DNA from: CAVVIO01 sp963748095 | GTDB lineage: Bacteria > Bacteroidota > Bacteroidia > Bacteroidales > UBA10428 | Length of the DNA: 64,000 nt | Direction of reading: 5' to 3' | Assembly (NCBI GenBank): GCA_963748095.1 | Contig: CAVVIO010000033.1 | Span: forward strand, 1-64,000 | Shown here: positions 43,637-53,118 of the stretch, piece by piece | How positions within the stretch are numbered: the first letter of the stretch is position 1 | Layout of the letters: the number at the start of each line of letters is the position of its first letter | Made by a program: the position numbers and the translations under genes | The notes under the pieces: generated by a model | The model's input: only the letters and a program-made list of their open reading frames with translations | The model's database searches: none | What the model was told of the DNA's origin: nothing

Positions 43637-44248
43637 TTATTTAATAAAAAAGTCTAAAAATTTCTGGCCTTCCAGATATCCTTCGAGATGATCGTTTATT
43701 TTTAGCGGACCTACACCGGCTGGAGTACCTGTATATATAAGATCACCGATTTTCAGAGTTAAATATTTAGAGATATAGGCAATTAATGAATCGAAAGAGA
43801 ATATCATATCTCTTGTATTCCCTTTTTGCACAGTTTTTCCGTTGATATCCAGGTAAAAATCAATTGCATTGACATCGGGAAGATTTTGTTTATTAATGAA
43901 CTTTCCCAGTGGTGCTGAACCATCGAAGGCTTTTGCTATCTCCCATGGTTTTCCACCGGCCTTGCATTTTTGCTGAAGGTCACGGGCTGTAAGGTCAATT
44001 CCCAGGCCTATTTCTTCGTAATACCGATGGGCAAATTTCTCATCAATGTTTTTTCCAAGCCGGTTAACTTTCAGTACAATTTCCACTTCGTGATGGATCT
44101 CATTGGAAAAATCGGGCAGGAAAAAAGGCTGGTTATTGAGTACCAGTGCCGAATCGGGTTTCATAAAAAAGATCGGTTCTTCCGGAACAGGATTATTCAA
44201 CTCTTTCGCGTGCTCTGTATAATTTCTCCCGATACAAATTATTTTCAT
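43637..44248 (-). CDS. Fumarylacetoacetate hydrolase-family protein
   Basis: A metal-dependent hydrolase or decarboxylase acting on 2-oxo acids of the acylpyruvate type; the 203-aa size fits the small FAHD1/YcgM subgroup. The signature is clear: IICIGRNYTEHAKELNNPVPEEPIFFMKPDSAL, then the metal ligands in HHEVEIV (Glu54, Glu56), GIDLTARDLQ with the third acidic ligand, KPWEIAKAFDGSAPLG, and IYTGTPAGVGPL. The substrate (acylpyruvate or oxaloacetate) cannot be decided from sequence. It lies 93 bases after the exonuclease gene on the same strand. Confidence 0.92.
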   Translation of the reverse strand: MKIICIGRNYTEHAKELNNPVPEEPIFFMKPDSALVLNNQPFFLPDFSNEIHHEVEIVLKVNRLGKNIDEKFAHRYYEEIGLGIDLTARDLQQKCKAGGKPWEIAKAFDGSAPLGKFINKQNLPDVNAIDFYLDINGKTVQKGNTRDMIFSFDSLIAYISKYLTLKIGDLIYTGTPAGVGPLKINDHLEGYLEGQKFLDFFIK

Positions 44249-44341
44249 GACTATTAAAAGCTTATTTTAATGAATAATTTAGAAAAGATATAATAGTATA
44301 TGGGTATAATATTCCATCAATACCGGTAAGATCCATCAATA

Positions 44342-45112
44342 TTATTTATTAAACGCGTTCCTGAGTTTAAGTGTTGTCAGTACTTTTTTTGTGTAGAGTG
44401 GAAAATCTCCATTGATCATCCAGGAAAAATAAGCAGGGTCCTTTTTCAAAACATCGTCCACTGGCATCCCTTTATATTTACCAAAATTGAAGGTTTCTAC
44501 CCCATCTTCATTGTATACTATGCGACCAACAAAGTCAACATTTTTATTATGGCTGGAAAACTCAGAAAGTTTATCAATATCATTGGTTAAATCATCGTAC
44601 CTGTCGAGCTGAGCCTTAAGAATTTCATAAGTGGCTTTTGTATCCGCTTCGGCAGTGTGCGCATCTTCGAGAACTTTGTCACAATAAAATACATAAGCAG
44701 CGCTGAGTGTCCGTTGTTCTTTTTTATGAAAAATAATTTGTACATCCACCAGCTTGCGTTTTTTCATATCAAAATCCACCTCGGCACGTAAAAACTCCTC
44801 TGCCAGAAGAGGAATGTCAAATTTATTGGAATTATATCCCGCAAAATCACAACCTTCAAAAGATTTTGCCAGCGTTTTGGCTACTTCCTGGAAGGTTGGT
44901 GCGTCTTTTACATCTTCATCGGTAATTCCATGTATGCTTGATGATTTTTCAGGTATGGGAATGGTCGGATTAATTTTCATCGTTTTCGATTCTTCATCGC
45001 CATTCGGAAATACTTTCAGGTATGAAATCTCCACTATACGATCTGAAGCAACATTTAAACCAGTAGTTTCCAGATCGAAAAATACCAATGGATTTTTAAG
45101 ATTCAGTTTCAC
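44342..45112 (-). CDS. DnaQ-like 3'-5' exonuclease with C-terminal DUF3820-type domain
   Basis: A DEDDh exonuclease. Motif I is FFDLETTGL with Asp13 and Glu15; motif II lies in FAGYNSNKFDIPLLAEEF; motif III is DAHTAEADTKATYEIL with the catalytic His and Asp. After the nuclease core (to about 180) is a short C-terminal domain, FNFGKYKGMPVDDVLKKDPAYFSWMINGDFP, as found at the end of some exonuclease X-like proteins. It is 256 aa, and follows dnaN by 181 bases on the same strand; this neighbourhood suggests a DNA repair or proofreading role. Confidence 0.92.
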   Translation of the reverse strand: MKLNLKNPLVFFDLETTGLNVASDRIVEISYLKVFPNGDEESKTMKINPTIPIPEKSSSIHGITDEDVKDAPTFQEVAKTLAKSFEGCDFAGYNSNKFDIPLLAEEFLRAEVDFDMKKRKLVDVQIIFHKKEQRTLSAAYVFYCDKVLEDAHTAEADTKATYEILKAQLDRYDDLTNDIDKLSEFSSHNKNVDFVGRIVYNEDGVETFNFGKYKGMPVDDVLKKDPAYFSWMINGDFPLYTKKVLTTLKLRNAFNK

Positions 45113-45293
45113 AATAAATTGATTTTACAAATATTCGTATTGAGGTAATGGCTATTATTCATCAACTGATTTCATTATTATCCTGCAATGTAAAAAATAC
45201 GGATAAATTGAATCTATTCATTGCAGAATTTAATAATATAAATGGAAGAGTTCATTTAAAATAACCCTTCCAAAAATAATTTCAATCAACCAA

Positions 45294-46433
45294 TTAGTTA
45301 TTTATCATCATGGGCATGAGAAGCATCAGTATATCTTCGTCTTCATTTTCCTTTTCAACAGGCAATAAAATACCTGCCCTTGATGGATCGGACAATTCGA
45401 GCACTACATCCGATGATTCGAGATTGGCAAGTATTTCTATTAAAAACAACGACTTAAATCCAATCTCCATATCATCTCCTTCGTACTGGCAAATAAGCCG
45501 CTCGTAAGCAGAAATTGAAAAATCGATATCCTGGGCTGATACGGTAAGCTGATTTCCTGTTAATTGTAATCGAACCAGGTTACTTGCCTGATTGGAAAAT
45601 ACAGATACCCTTTTTAATGAATTGTAAAGTTTCAAGCGGTCGAAAATAACCTTGTTTGGATTATCAGCCGGAATTACCGAATTATAACTCGGGTAGTTAC
45701 CTTCCACGAGACGGCAAACTAATTTATAATTCGACAAGGTAATAAATGCATTCTTTTCATCGAATTCTATTATTACTTCTTTTTCCTCCTTGTGCAATAC
45801 ATTTTTTAACAGTCCGGCAGGTTTTTTAGGCAGAATAAAGGAAGCATTAGTTTCGAACTTAACATCGGTACGTCTGTAACGAACCAGTTTATGGGCATCT
45901 GAAGCTACAAAAGTAAGATCATCCGGGGATAATTCAACAAAGATGCCATTCATCACAGGCCTCAGTTCATCGTCGGCAGTGGCAAACAGCGTATTGTTTA
46001 TACCATGTGCCAGTAAATCCGAAGAAACCTGGAAACTCGTCTTTTTATCATCATTAACTTCCGGCAATTGCGGAAAATCCTCACCACTTTGTCCAACTAT
46101 TGTAAACTGCCCGTTTTCCGAACTAATAATTACGGTTAATGTGTCAAGATTCACATCAAAAGTCAGCGGTTGATCCGAAAATTCTTTAAGTGTATCGGTT
46201 AACAGTCGTGCCGGAATAGCAATTTTTCCTGTTTCGGTTGCATTTTCCAGTTGCATGTTCGTAATTAGCGTCGATTCAAGATCCGATGCCGTAATTTCCA
46301 GGATTTTTTCATCCAGGTTAAATAAAAAGTTATCTAAAATAGGCAACGTATTTTTTGAACTGATTACTCTGCTTATAGATTGTAAGTGGTTTAACAGGTC
46401 AAGACTTGAGACTACAAATTTCATGTATGGCAA
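45294..46433 (-). CDS. dnaN: DNA polymerase III sliding clamp (beta subunit)
   Basis: Ring-shaped processivity clamp that tethers polymerases to DNA. The 379 aa comprise three clamp domains; recognisable parts are KFVVSSLDLLNHLQSISRVISSKNTLPILDNFLF, the central FEGNYPSYNSVIP-type block (here VEGNYPSYNSVIPADNP) and C-terminal ILLPVEKENEDEDILMLLMPMMIN, close to the usual LMPM(R/M) end. The better start is Met4 (46424, MKFVVSS), which matches family N-termini. It follows the DUF4340 gene on the same strand by 90 bases; dnaA is not in the window. Confidence 0.96.
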   Translation of the reverse strand: MPYMKFVVSSLDLLNHLQSISRVISSKNTLPILDNFLFNLDEKILEITASDLESTLITNMQLENATETGKIAIPARLLTDTLKEFSDQPLTFDVNLDTLTVIISSENGQFTIVGQSGEDFPQLPEVNDDKKTSFQVSSDLLAHGINNTLFATADDELRPVMNGIFVELSPDDLTFVASDAHKLVRYRRTDVKFETNASFILPKKPAGLLKNVLHKEEKEVIIEFDEKNAFITLSNYKLVCRLVEGNYPSYNSVIPADNPNKVIFDRLKLYNSLKRVSVFSNQASNLVRLQLTGNQLTVSAQDIDFSISAYERLICQYEGDDMEIGFKSLFLIEILANLESSDVVLELSDPSRAGILLPVEKENEDEDILMLLMPMMINN

Positions 46434-46523
46434 ATTTTAATTTTATAAGTATATTCAATAATTAACATATTTCTTCAGGGTATCAATATTACAAAAAAAT
46501 TATAAATGTAGACGGGTACAATT

Positions 46524-47516
46524 TTATTTTTTTAGAAAATAATTTACTGTTTTCAGCAGCGGATCGAAATCGGTATAATTCATCATTACCAACTCACTGT
46601 CATTGTTAATCAGGGCATAAAATTTGTCTGTATTGTACTTGCCTGAATCCGGCTGACCGGCTGGCATACGATAAGCTTTCACCGTATTTTCAACTCCTTC
46701 GATGGTAATAACAGTCATCATAAATATGGGATCCCTGCTTTCTGTCATCTGAAGCGCTTTTTGCCGGACGGAGTCGGATGGTAGATCAAATTCAACTTTT
46801 GAAAAAAATCCAAGGTAATCCAGAATGGTCATCTCATCCGCTCCTTTAAATTCTTTATCGTCATTCCAGCGAAAAAGCCGGTATGTTTTGTCATTTCGTG
46901 AAATTTTATAGGAATCATCCGGCCGGCCAGGATAAATCACTTCCACTGAAGCAATTTCGGCAGGATTGAAATTAAACAGAACATTGTTGCGCCAAAAATC
47001 CAATCGCACCGGTAGTAATTCATACATATTCACACCTGAATAACCTCTCAATTCCACCCTATAAGGGGTTTTCGAGCCTTCCAGCATCATATAGGTACTT
47101 ACAGAATCGGTAGCAATTAAATACGTTTTAAGTTTCTTACTGTCTTTGAAAACTATGAGTTGTTTGCCCCCGGCATGCAGTCTTTTTAATACGGCATCAT
47201 GATTTTTCCTTGAAACCGGAGATTTAATTTCGACATCTTCAAGAATATGTAACAAAAGATTAATAGAACGGGGACGTGCACTAAAGTGGTGATTTACCTC
47301 CCACCCGTTTTTATTTTTTGTAAGTTCTATGGTATCACTATTCCACGTAAGTAAAGCACTGGTTACGTTTTCAGGATTTTTAAGTGCCAGATTTTCCCCT
47401 TTTTTATCCAGGGTTTCCCAGGGATTGCTGAAGATCAGCAGAACAGTGATCAATCCAAGTATCCCCGCCACAATATATAAAATCCGTTGTGTTTTCATCT
47501 TTCTGCACAAATACAA
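46524..47516 (-). CDS. DUF4340-domain protein of the gldFG locus
   Basis: A membrane-anchored periplasmic protein: one N-terminal hydrophobic segment (RILYIVAGILGLITVLLIF, about 9-28), then a long beta-rich DUF4340 region (NPENVTSALLTWNSDTIELTKNKNGWEV; DAVLKRLHAGGKQLIVF; YKISRNDKTYRLFRWNDDKEFKGADEMTILDYLGFFSKVEF). Length 330 aa. Met7 is the better start since the first six residues are atypical. The gldG stop and this start are adjacent (47517/47516), so the proteins are probably translated together and may form part of the same ABC-type complex. Confidence 0.86.
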   Translation of the reverse strand: MYLCRKMKTQRILYIVAGILGLITVLLIFSNPWETLDKKGENLALKNPENVTSALLTWNSDTIELTKNKNGWEVNHHFSARPRSINLLLHILEDVEIKSPVSRKNHDAVLKRLHAGGKQLIVFKDSKKLKTYLIATDSVSTYMMLEGSKTPYRVELRGYSGVNMYELLPVRLDFWRNNVLFNFNPAEIASVEVIYPGRPDDSYKISRNDKTYRLFRWNDDKEFKGADEMTILDYLGFFSKVEFDLPSDSVRQKALQMTESRDPIFMMTVITIEGVENTVKAYRMPAGQPDSGKYNTDKFYALINNDSELVMMNYTDFDPLLKTVNYFLKK

Positions 47517-49217
47517 TCAATGAGCGTATTTTCTTTTCCTAAGGTAAAACACAAATAATCCAAACAATATAACAAGAAGAGCCGGTGCAAGCGTATTGAT
47601 AAGCTGCCATTCTAACCTGTTGGCAGTAATTTTTTCACGGTTGAGTAAACGTAATTTAAACTCCCTCCCCCGCAATTTGATCAGCCCGTAATCGTCGGTC
47701 ATGTAATTAACCGCATTGGTAATGAAATCTTTATTGCCAAATGTCTGTCCGGTATATTTATCAATCCCCAGCGGGGATATCATGGTTCCTTTTGGAGTTA
47801 CCCTGATATCGTTACGGATGATATTTCCGTCGGCAACTACCAGCATTTTATTTGGTTTACTTTGGGCAACAAAATCAATTTTATTTCCGGGAAAATAGTC
47901 CTGTACCAACCGGTTTTTAAAGTCCGAATCAAAGGTACCCTCCAGCATAACAGCCACCGGTATATTTGATTTGTTGAACTGTTTTTGATCGGGTTCATTT
48001 CTTATCTCAGACAGGTTGATCATCACGGGTGTTTCCACCAGTTTCGTATACTTTGATGTTCGCAACAAAACGGTTTTTTTCACTTCTTTCCTTGCCGCAA
48101 TAGTATCCAGCGAACTGGCAAATTCCGATTTCACCAGGTTCAGATTTTGTGTAACCGGTACCCCTTCAGCCGGTGTCAGTAAGGGAAAATACAACCATGG
48201 CGCCTGTGCGAATTTTGGTGGATTTCCATTAAGGGCTACATTAACCGGCAGACTGCCACACTGAATATCCTGGATAAGATCGGGATTGATCCGCACCCCA
48301 TAGCGGAATAACATATCATCAAGGTTCAGGTTGTATGAAAATCCTATGGTTCCGCCTCCGGCCAGGCTATCGAGATCGACCTGAACAGCATTGAGAAACC
48401 ACAACACTTTACCACCATTCATAATATACTGATCAAGCACATATTTGTCTTTTTCACTAAAGCGTTTTGTCGGTTTTGCAATGATAATTGCCTTGTAAGG
48501 ATCGAGTATTCCAGGCTTACCGTTGATTTGTCCACGGTCAACCTGGAAGTAATTGGCAAGTTCGCGGGTGATATCTCCTACCTGGTATTCGTTTAATTCT
48601 CCCTGACCTTCGAGAAAAGCAATTTTTTCTGTTTTTTTATTGGTAATACTATGGATGGTATTGATAAACTCGTATTCCAATGCTTCGATCGAATTATTGA
48701 TGTTTTGCTCTGCCGACTGCGAGGGATTGTTCTTTAACAGGTTTACGGGTAAATCGACACCCCTGTAAGAAATAACTGCTCCCGGAAATATTATTTTCTC
48801 CGCAACGCCTCCTTCTTTATCTTTTGAATGAATATTTGTAGGTTGAAGTCCTTTGTCATAAAGATCTTTAATGATCTGGTTCCTTTCTTTATCCGAGACA
48901 TCCTTAAATGGATTTACAAATTCGTATTGCACATTATTCTTTGCATAAACCCTGAACTCATCCAGTGTCTCCTTTATGTTCTTCTGCATTTTTTTAAAAG
49001 GAATATTCAGGTCGCCATCCAGGTAAACACGAATGAATACGACATCGTCGAGATTTTTCAGTATTGTTTTTGTCGCCGTTGAAAGGGTAAATCGTTTCTC
49101 GGCAGTAAGGTCTACCCGGGTAAAGAAAAACTGACTGATATAAACCAGTGAAAGTATAATGGCTATCATTAATAATAATTGTACCAGGTCTGCCTTTTTT
49201 TGTTTTTTGTTACTCAT
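47517..49217 (-). CDS. gldG: Gliding-motility ABC-transporter-associated protein GldG
   Basis: GldG is the membrane-anchored auxiliary protein of the GldA-GldF-GldG transporter, needed for gliding in Flavobacterium but also conserved in non-gliding relatives. The 566 aa have an N-terminal membrane helix (VQLLLMIAIILSLVYISQFFF), an ABC_transp_aux domain (LTAEKRFTLSTATKTILKNLDDVVFIRVYLDGDLN; FPGAVISYRGVDLPVNLL; KKTEKIAFLEGQGELNEYQ; YVLDQYIMNGGKVLWFLN) and a C-terminal membrane helix (LINTLAPALLVILFGLFVFYLRKRKY). It is 46 bases after gldF. No GldA ATPase gene is adjacent. Confidence 0.92.
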   Translation of the reverse strand: MSNKKQKKADLVQLLLMIAIILSLVYISQFFFTRVDLTAEKRFTLSTATKTILKNLDDVVFIRVYLDGDLNIPFKKMQKNIKETLDEFRVYAKNNVQYEFVNPFKDVSDKERNQIIKDLYDKGLQPTNIHSKDKEGGVAEKIIFPGAVISYRGVDLPVNLLKNNPSQSAEQNINNSIEALEYEFINTIHSITNKKTEKIAFLEGQGELNEYQVGDITRELANYFQVDRGQINGKPGILDPYKAIIIAKPTKRFSEKDKYVLDQYIMNGGKVLWFLNAVQVDLDSLAGGGTIGFSYNLNLDDMLFRYGVRINPDLIQDIQCGSLPVNVALNGNPPKFAQAPWLYFPLLTPAEGVPVTQNLNLVKSEFASSLDTIAARKEVKKTVLLRTSKYTKLVETPVMINLSEIRNEPDQKQFNKSNIPVAVMLEGTFDSDFKNRLVQDYFPGNKIDFVAQSKPNKMLVVADGNIIRNDIRVTPKGTMISPLGIDKYTGQTFGNKDFITNAVNYMTDDYGLIKLRGREFKLRLLNREKITANRLEWQLINTLAPALLVILFGLFVFYLRKRKYAH

Positions 49218-49263
49218 ATCTAAAAACTGAAAGATATTTTACCCTTTTTATTTATTATAAGAA

Positions 49264-49995
49264 TTACCATCTTCTGCTGTTTAGTACCGTTTTTGTAATT
49301 AACAGAAATATGGCTACCACTGCCAGGTAATAAATTACATCGCGGCTATCGACTACCCCCCTGCTCAGCGAAGTATAATGTTCATTTATCCCCAGTCCTA
49401 CTAAAAGAGATGCAAAGGACTGAAACATAGAAATGTGACCCAGCAATTCGAAACCCGTGTACATAAAAGCAGATAATATAGCTGCCAGTATGAACGATAC
49501 GATGATGTTGTCTGTAACGGATGAAGTGAATAAGCCAATACTCACATATACCGCTGCCAGAAAAAACAATCCGATGAAAGATCCCCAGGTAGCTCCAGAG
49601 TCAACATCCCCTACAGGACTTCCCAACAGGTAAACGGAAAGAAAATAAATCAATGCAGGCGCCAGTGAAAATGCCACTAATGTAAGTCCGGCCATAAATT
49701 TTGCAAGGACTATCTGAAAATCGGTTAAAGGACGGGTAAGCAGCAATTCAAGAGTTCCGCTTTTCTTCTCATCGGCAAACATGCGCATGGTGATGGCAGG
49801 TATCAGGAATAAGAATACCCAGGGTGCTATCATAAACAGAGTATCGATATTGGCGTATCCTCCATCGAGAATGTTCAGATCGCCCGGAAACACCCACATA
49901 AAAAGACTACTCACCAGTAAAAAAACCAGGACAACAATATACCCGGTAAGAGAACTGAAAAAGCCACTAATTTCTTTTCGAAATAATGCAATCAT
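49264..49995 (-). CDS. gldF: Gliding-motility ABC transporter permease GldF
   Basis: Permease subunit of the GldAFG transporter. The 243 aa are mostly membrane-spanning, with about six helices (GYIVVLVFLLVSSLFMWVF; FMIAPWVFLFLIPAITMRMF; FMAGLTLVAFSLAPALIYFLSVYLLG; FIGLFFLAAVYVSIGLF; IIVSFILAAILSAFMYTGF; VIYYLAVVAIFLLIT) and the ABC-2 permease motif MRMFADEKKSGTLELLLTRPL. It is the first gene of the gldF-gldG-DUF4340-dnaN-exonuclease series. A -7-like box lies just upstream. Confidence 0.93.
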   Translation of the reverse strand: MIALFRKEISGFFSSLTGYIVVLVFLLVSSLFMWVFPGDLNILDGGYANIDTLFMIAPWVFLFLIPAITMRMFADEKKSGTLELLLTRPLTDFQIVLAKFMAGLTLVAFSLAPALIYFLSVYLLGSPVGDVDSGATWGSFIGLFFLAAVYVSIGLFTSSVTDNIIVSFILAAILSAFMYTGFELLGHISMFQSFASLLVGLGINEHYTSLSRGVVDSRDVIYYLAVVAIFLLITKTVLNSRRW

Positions 49996-50017
49996 AATAC
50001 TGTTTGATAAACGAAGC

Positions 50018-50025
50018 CAAAATTA
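50018..50025 (-). promoter_or_regulatory. Possible -7 element of the gldF operon
   Basis: On the minus strand this reads TAATTTTG, a match to TAnnTTTG, 23 bases before the gldF ATG. The -33 position has only TTTC at spacing 18, so support is partial. Confidence 0.35.
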
Positions 50026-50113
50026 CATTATTTTTTTAAGAGGGAAAATTATTAATATTGCAGTGAAGATAACTTTACGATACAATTGAAAGTTTCGTGC
50101 AAGAAACCAGCTA

Positions 50114-51214
50114 ATGAAACATCAACTCCTATTTTTCTGTTTCCTGATCTTTTACGGCTTGTCTCCATTACGGGCACAGGAAAAAGAAACTTTTCTTTCT
50201 GATGGAATAATAGGCGGCCAATGGCACTATGGTTTCGTAACGCCTCATCATAAAGCTATTCAATATGTGGTAAAAAAACCCATATCGGGATTCGATATTA
50301 CATTCAGCAAACCAACATACGGAAAAAATATCTGGGAAAAATTGTACCGGTATCCCAGGTATGGAGTGGGATACTTCCGGGTAAGCCTGGGAAACAACGA
50401 AATACTGGGATATGGAAATGCGTTGTATGGTTTTTTAAATATTCCGTTTCATAAAACACAGCGTTTTTCTGTGAACTACCAGCTATCATTTGGACTAGGT
50501 TACCTGAACAAGGTTTTCAACGTTAACAGCGACCCGCTGGATGTAGCTATCAGTGCACATGTTAACGCATTCGCCCGGTTCAGCGCGGATGTAAAATACC
50601 GGGTATACAAGAATATTGAACTCCAGGGGGGTATTAATATGCAACATTTTTCAAATGGTAAATTAAAGTCGCCCAACCTGGGAATAAATTCGGTAACAAC
50701 ATCGCTGGGTTTATCCTACATTTTCAATAATACGGAAAAAGAAATAAATCCGGCACCTCCGGCACCTGTTATTAAAAATCATTATTATTATCTGGTTTAT
50801 TCAGCCGGATTAAAGACTTATGATGATTTTCATAATAAATATTATTTTGCTTCCAGTCTTTCTTTTCATTATGACCGGGTGTTAAACACGAAATATTCGC
50901 TTGGGCTGGGTTCCGATCTGTTTTACAATGGGGCTATTAAACCGGCTTTTATCGAAAAGAAGGGCAGGGAGGCATCCGTACCCGATTTATTTCGTGCAGG
51001 AATACATGCTGGCGGCTCAGTCACTTACAACCGGTTGTCCATGATTTTACAGGTAGGTTATTATGTATATGCCAGATATACTTACATAACACGGGTGTAT
51101 AACCGTGTAGGATTAAGATACCGGTTAAATGATCATTTGTTGTTAAATTTTACACTGAAATCCCACCTGGCCATAGCCGATTTTTTTGAATGGGGCGTGG
51201 GATACAGGTGGTAA
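50114..51214 (+). CDS. PagL-like lipid A 3-O-deacylase / acyloxyacyl hydrolase family
   Basis: A predicted outer-membrane barrel enzyme that trims acyl chains from lipid A. The 366 aa have a signal peptide (LLFFCFLIFYGLSPLRAQ) and, at about 176-183, MQHFSNGK with the catalytic His178 and Ser180 dyad and the Asn-Gly of the PagL family. This is followed by IFNN at about 203 and then a second barrel-like half (about 225-366) with repeated aromatic strands (HYYYLVYSAGLKTY, YFASSLSFHYDRVLNTKYSLGLGSDLFY), so it is about twice the length of Pseudomonas PagL. lpxB lies 3 kb away in the same region, which fits a role in lipid A. Confidence 0.83.
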   Translation: MKHQLLFFCFLIFYGLSPLRAQEKETFLSDGIIGGQWHYGFVTPHHKAIQYVVKKPISGFDITFSKPTYGKNIWEKLYRYPRYGVGYFRVSLGNNEILGYGNALYGFLNIPFHKTQRFSVNYQLSFGLGYLNKVFNVNSDPLDVAISAHVNAFARFSADVKYRVYKNIELQGGINMQHFSNGKLKSPNLGINSVTTSLGLSYIFNNTEKEINPAPPAPVIKNHYYYLVYSAGLKTYDDFHNKYYFASSLSFHYDRVLNTKYSLGLGSDLFYNGAIKPAFIEKKGREASVPDLFRAGIHAGGSVTYNRLSMILQVGYYVYARYTYITRVYNRVGLRYRLNDHLLLNFTLKSHLAIADFFEWGVGYRW

Positions 51215-51238
51215 CTATAAAATCAAAATGATTGTATT

Positions 51239-51958
51239 ATGATCAGGATTATTCCAATATTATTTGTATTATTTATACTTTCTTCCTGTGAAAAGAACAA
51301 CTGTTTCCGGAATTTCGGGAATCCGACAACTATCGAATTTCCAGTAGATTCGTTTACCCAGCTGGATATTAATGATGTCTTTCATGTATACACCGTTCAC
51401 GACAGTATTAACAAGGTAGAAATAAAAGCCGGGGAAAATATCATTGACCAGGTGCAGGCTGCAGTAACCGACAATGTTTTAAGTCTTTCCTTTGGTCAGC
51501 AATGCCGGTTTATGAATCCATCAAGCAGCATTGATATTTATGTACATTATATCTCACTGAATACCATCCATATTTACGAGCCTTCCTATTTAAATACCCT
51601 TGATTCACTTACAGGAGATGTCACTGTAACAATTCCGGGCAGTATGGCAGAAACCGACCTGAAATTCAATTGCTCCAGCCTTGTATTTTATACCAGCTGG
51701 GAATCGAACGGTGTTTATCATTTATCCGGTAAAGCCGGAACAGCGCATCTGTATGCCTATAAAGGATCAGTGATCCATGCCGACAGTCTTTTTGTTGACA
51801 ATAATTATGTTTATAATTATTCAATCGGTAATATTTATGTGACGGCTATTAAATCTATGAATGCCTGGATGAATAATTACGGGAATATTTATTATCACGG
51901 AGAACCGGAGCCTGTAATTAATGAACAAACATCGAAAGGCAAACTGATTCGTTACTGA
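51239..51958 (+). CDS. GIN-domain (DUF2807-type) lipoprotein
   Basis: A 239-aa lipoprotein (LFILSSCEKN, Cys17) with a beta-helix-like GIN domain: FPVDSFTQLDINDVFHVYTVHDSINKVEIKAGENIIDQVQAAVTDNVLSLSF, then short parallel-strand repeats (IDIYVHYISLNTIHIYEPSYLNTLD; FYTSWESNGVYHLSGKAGTAHLYAY; IHADSLFVDNNYVYNYSIGNIYVT). Function of the family is unknown; head-domain and surface roles have been proposed. It is 24 bases after the PagL-like gene, so the two are probably co-transcribed, and it ends one base from the convergent SpoIID gene. Confidence 0.85.
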   Translation: MIRIIPILFVLFILSSCEKNNCFRNFGNPTTIEFPVDSFTQLDINDVFHVYTVHDSINKVEIKAGENIIDQVQAAVTDNVLSLSFGQQCRFMNPSSSIDIYVHYISLNTIHIYEPSYLNTLDSLTGDVTVTIPGSMAETDLKFNCSSLVFYTSWESNGVYHLSGKAGTAHLYAYKGSVIHADSLFVDNNYVYNYSIGNIYVTAIKSMNAWMNNYGNIYYHGEPEPVINEQTSKGKLIRY

Positions 51959-51959
51959 A

Positions 51960-53111
51960 TTAATAGTTATTCAGATCTAATGTGCGATAATCGGCCAGGT
52001 GAACATTGCTGAAGTAAAAGAAAAGGATGTCCATATATACATATCCAACCTTTGCCATTTCGATAGCTCCCTCCTGGCAAAGTCCCACGCCATGTCCATA
52101 TCCGTGCCCTTCAAGATAAACAGAATCCTGTCGGCCTTCCACATTGAAGAAGGATGATTTTAACTGCCAGTGATTTCGAATATCCCTGAGTGTAACAGAG
52201 CTGTTATTCCCAACTTTATAATACTTTTTCCGGGTATCCTGTCTGAAAAGACAATCCTTAACTGACTGTACTTCTATTCCTTTTTCTTCCAAAAAATGTT
52301 TCCATTCACTGAAAGGAATTTCTTTTACCCAGCGTGCATTACGGCTTGACGTACAAAATGGATCCCTGATTGATTTCAGGTAAGGCAGGTTATTTTGCCA
52401 GACATTTCCTGCCGGGTTGGTCAATCCGCCGCAATTGGAATGAAACGGGGAAAAGATCAGGTTGGAATCGGCATCAACCAGCACCTGCCCGGCAGTTTCC
52501 CTGGCAGCCTTATATATTTTATCGTTCAGACTGCTTCGTCCCTTGTATGCCTGACAATGTACCCCGTCACACAGGTTAAAACCCTCTGTAGCATGTTTAA
52601 ACATATTATTTATGGCAAAAGTGCGTATCAGCACTGCCTGTGCTTTGTAATATTCGATCCCGGCTTCCGATCCTCCTTCGGCCTCTATAACTCCTGCCAG
52701 GTACTTCTCCATATCCACTTTATTGATCAGAAGTAAACGCTGGTTACGGAGACTGATCTGTAAATTATCATCGTATTCACGTGAAGCAAGCGAAGGTGTA
52801 ACCGGTTTTAACTGAAAAGTGTTCTCCATGGCTATTCCTTCAAAATCAAGATTCTTGAAATTCCCGATCAGCTTTTTCTGATCCCTTATCTGAATAGTTC
52901 CGTTATCAATGGTTATGTAGAATATCTGGTCCTGTTGAAATACAGAGTAAAATTCACCATCACCGCTGAATTTGTATTGACCTTTTACAACTGTGAAAAC
53001 AACTGTTTCCGGCTCTTTATCATTGAAAAGACTGATTTTCACAGACTGAGAGAAAATATTCCAGGAAAAAAGAAAAGTAAAAATTAATGAGAACAGCAGC
53101 CTGGCTATCAT
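51960..53111 (-). CDS. SpoIID/LytB-domain protein
   Basis: Probably a periplasmic lytic transglycosylase or cell-wall-remodelling protein. A signal peptide (LLFSLIFTFLFSWNIFSQ) precedes the 383-aa body. The SpoIID domain is clear at about 115-370: MEKYLAGVIEAEGGSEAGIEYYKAQAVLIRTFAINN, with the catalytic Glu of the SpoIID family in the first part, then CDGVHCQAYKGRS, ETAGQVLVDADSNLIFSPFHSNCGGLT and the C-terminal LEGHGYGHGVGLCQEGAIEMAKVGY. It is seven bases after lpxB on the same strand, the last gene of the surE operon. Confidence 0.92.
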   Translation of the reverse strand: MIARLLFSLIFTFLFSWNIFSQSVKISLFNDKEPETVVFTVVKGQYKFSGDGEFYSVFQQDQIFYITIDNGTIQIRDQKKLIGNFKNLDFEGIAMENTFQLKPVTPSLASREYDDNLQISLRNQRLLLINKVDMEKYLAGVIEAEGGSEAGIEYYKAQAVLIRTFAINNMFKHATEGFNLCDGVHCQAYKGRSSLNDKIYKAARETAGQVLVDADSNLIFSPFHSNCGGLTNPAGNVWQNNLPYLKSIRDPFCTSSRNARWVKEIPFSEWKHFLEEKGIEVQSVKDCLFRQDTRKKYYKVGNNSSVTLRDIRNHWQLKSSFFNVEGRQDSVYLEGHGYGHGVGLCQEGAIEMAKVGYVYMDILFFYFSNVHLADYRTLDLNNY

Positions 53112-53118
53112 AATAAAA

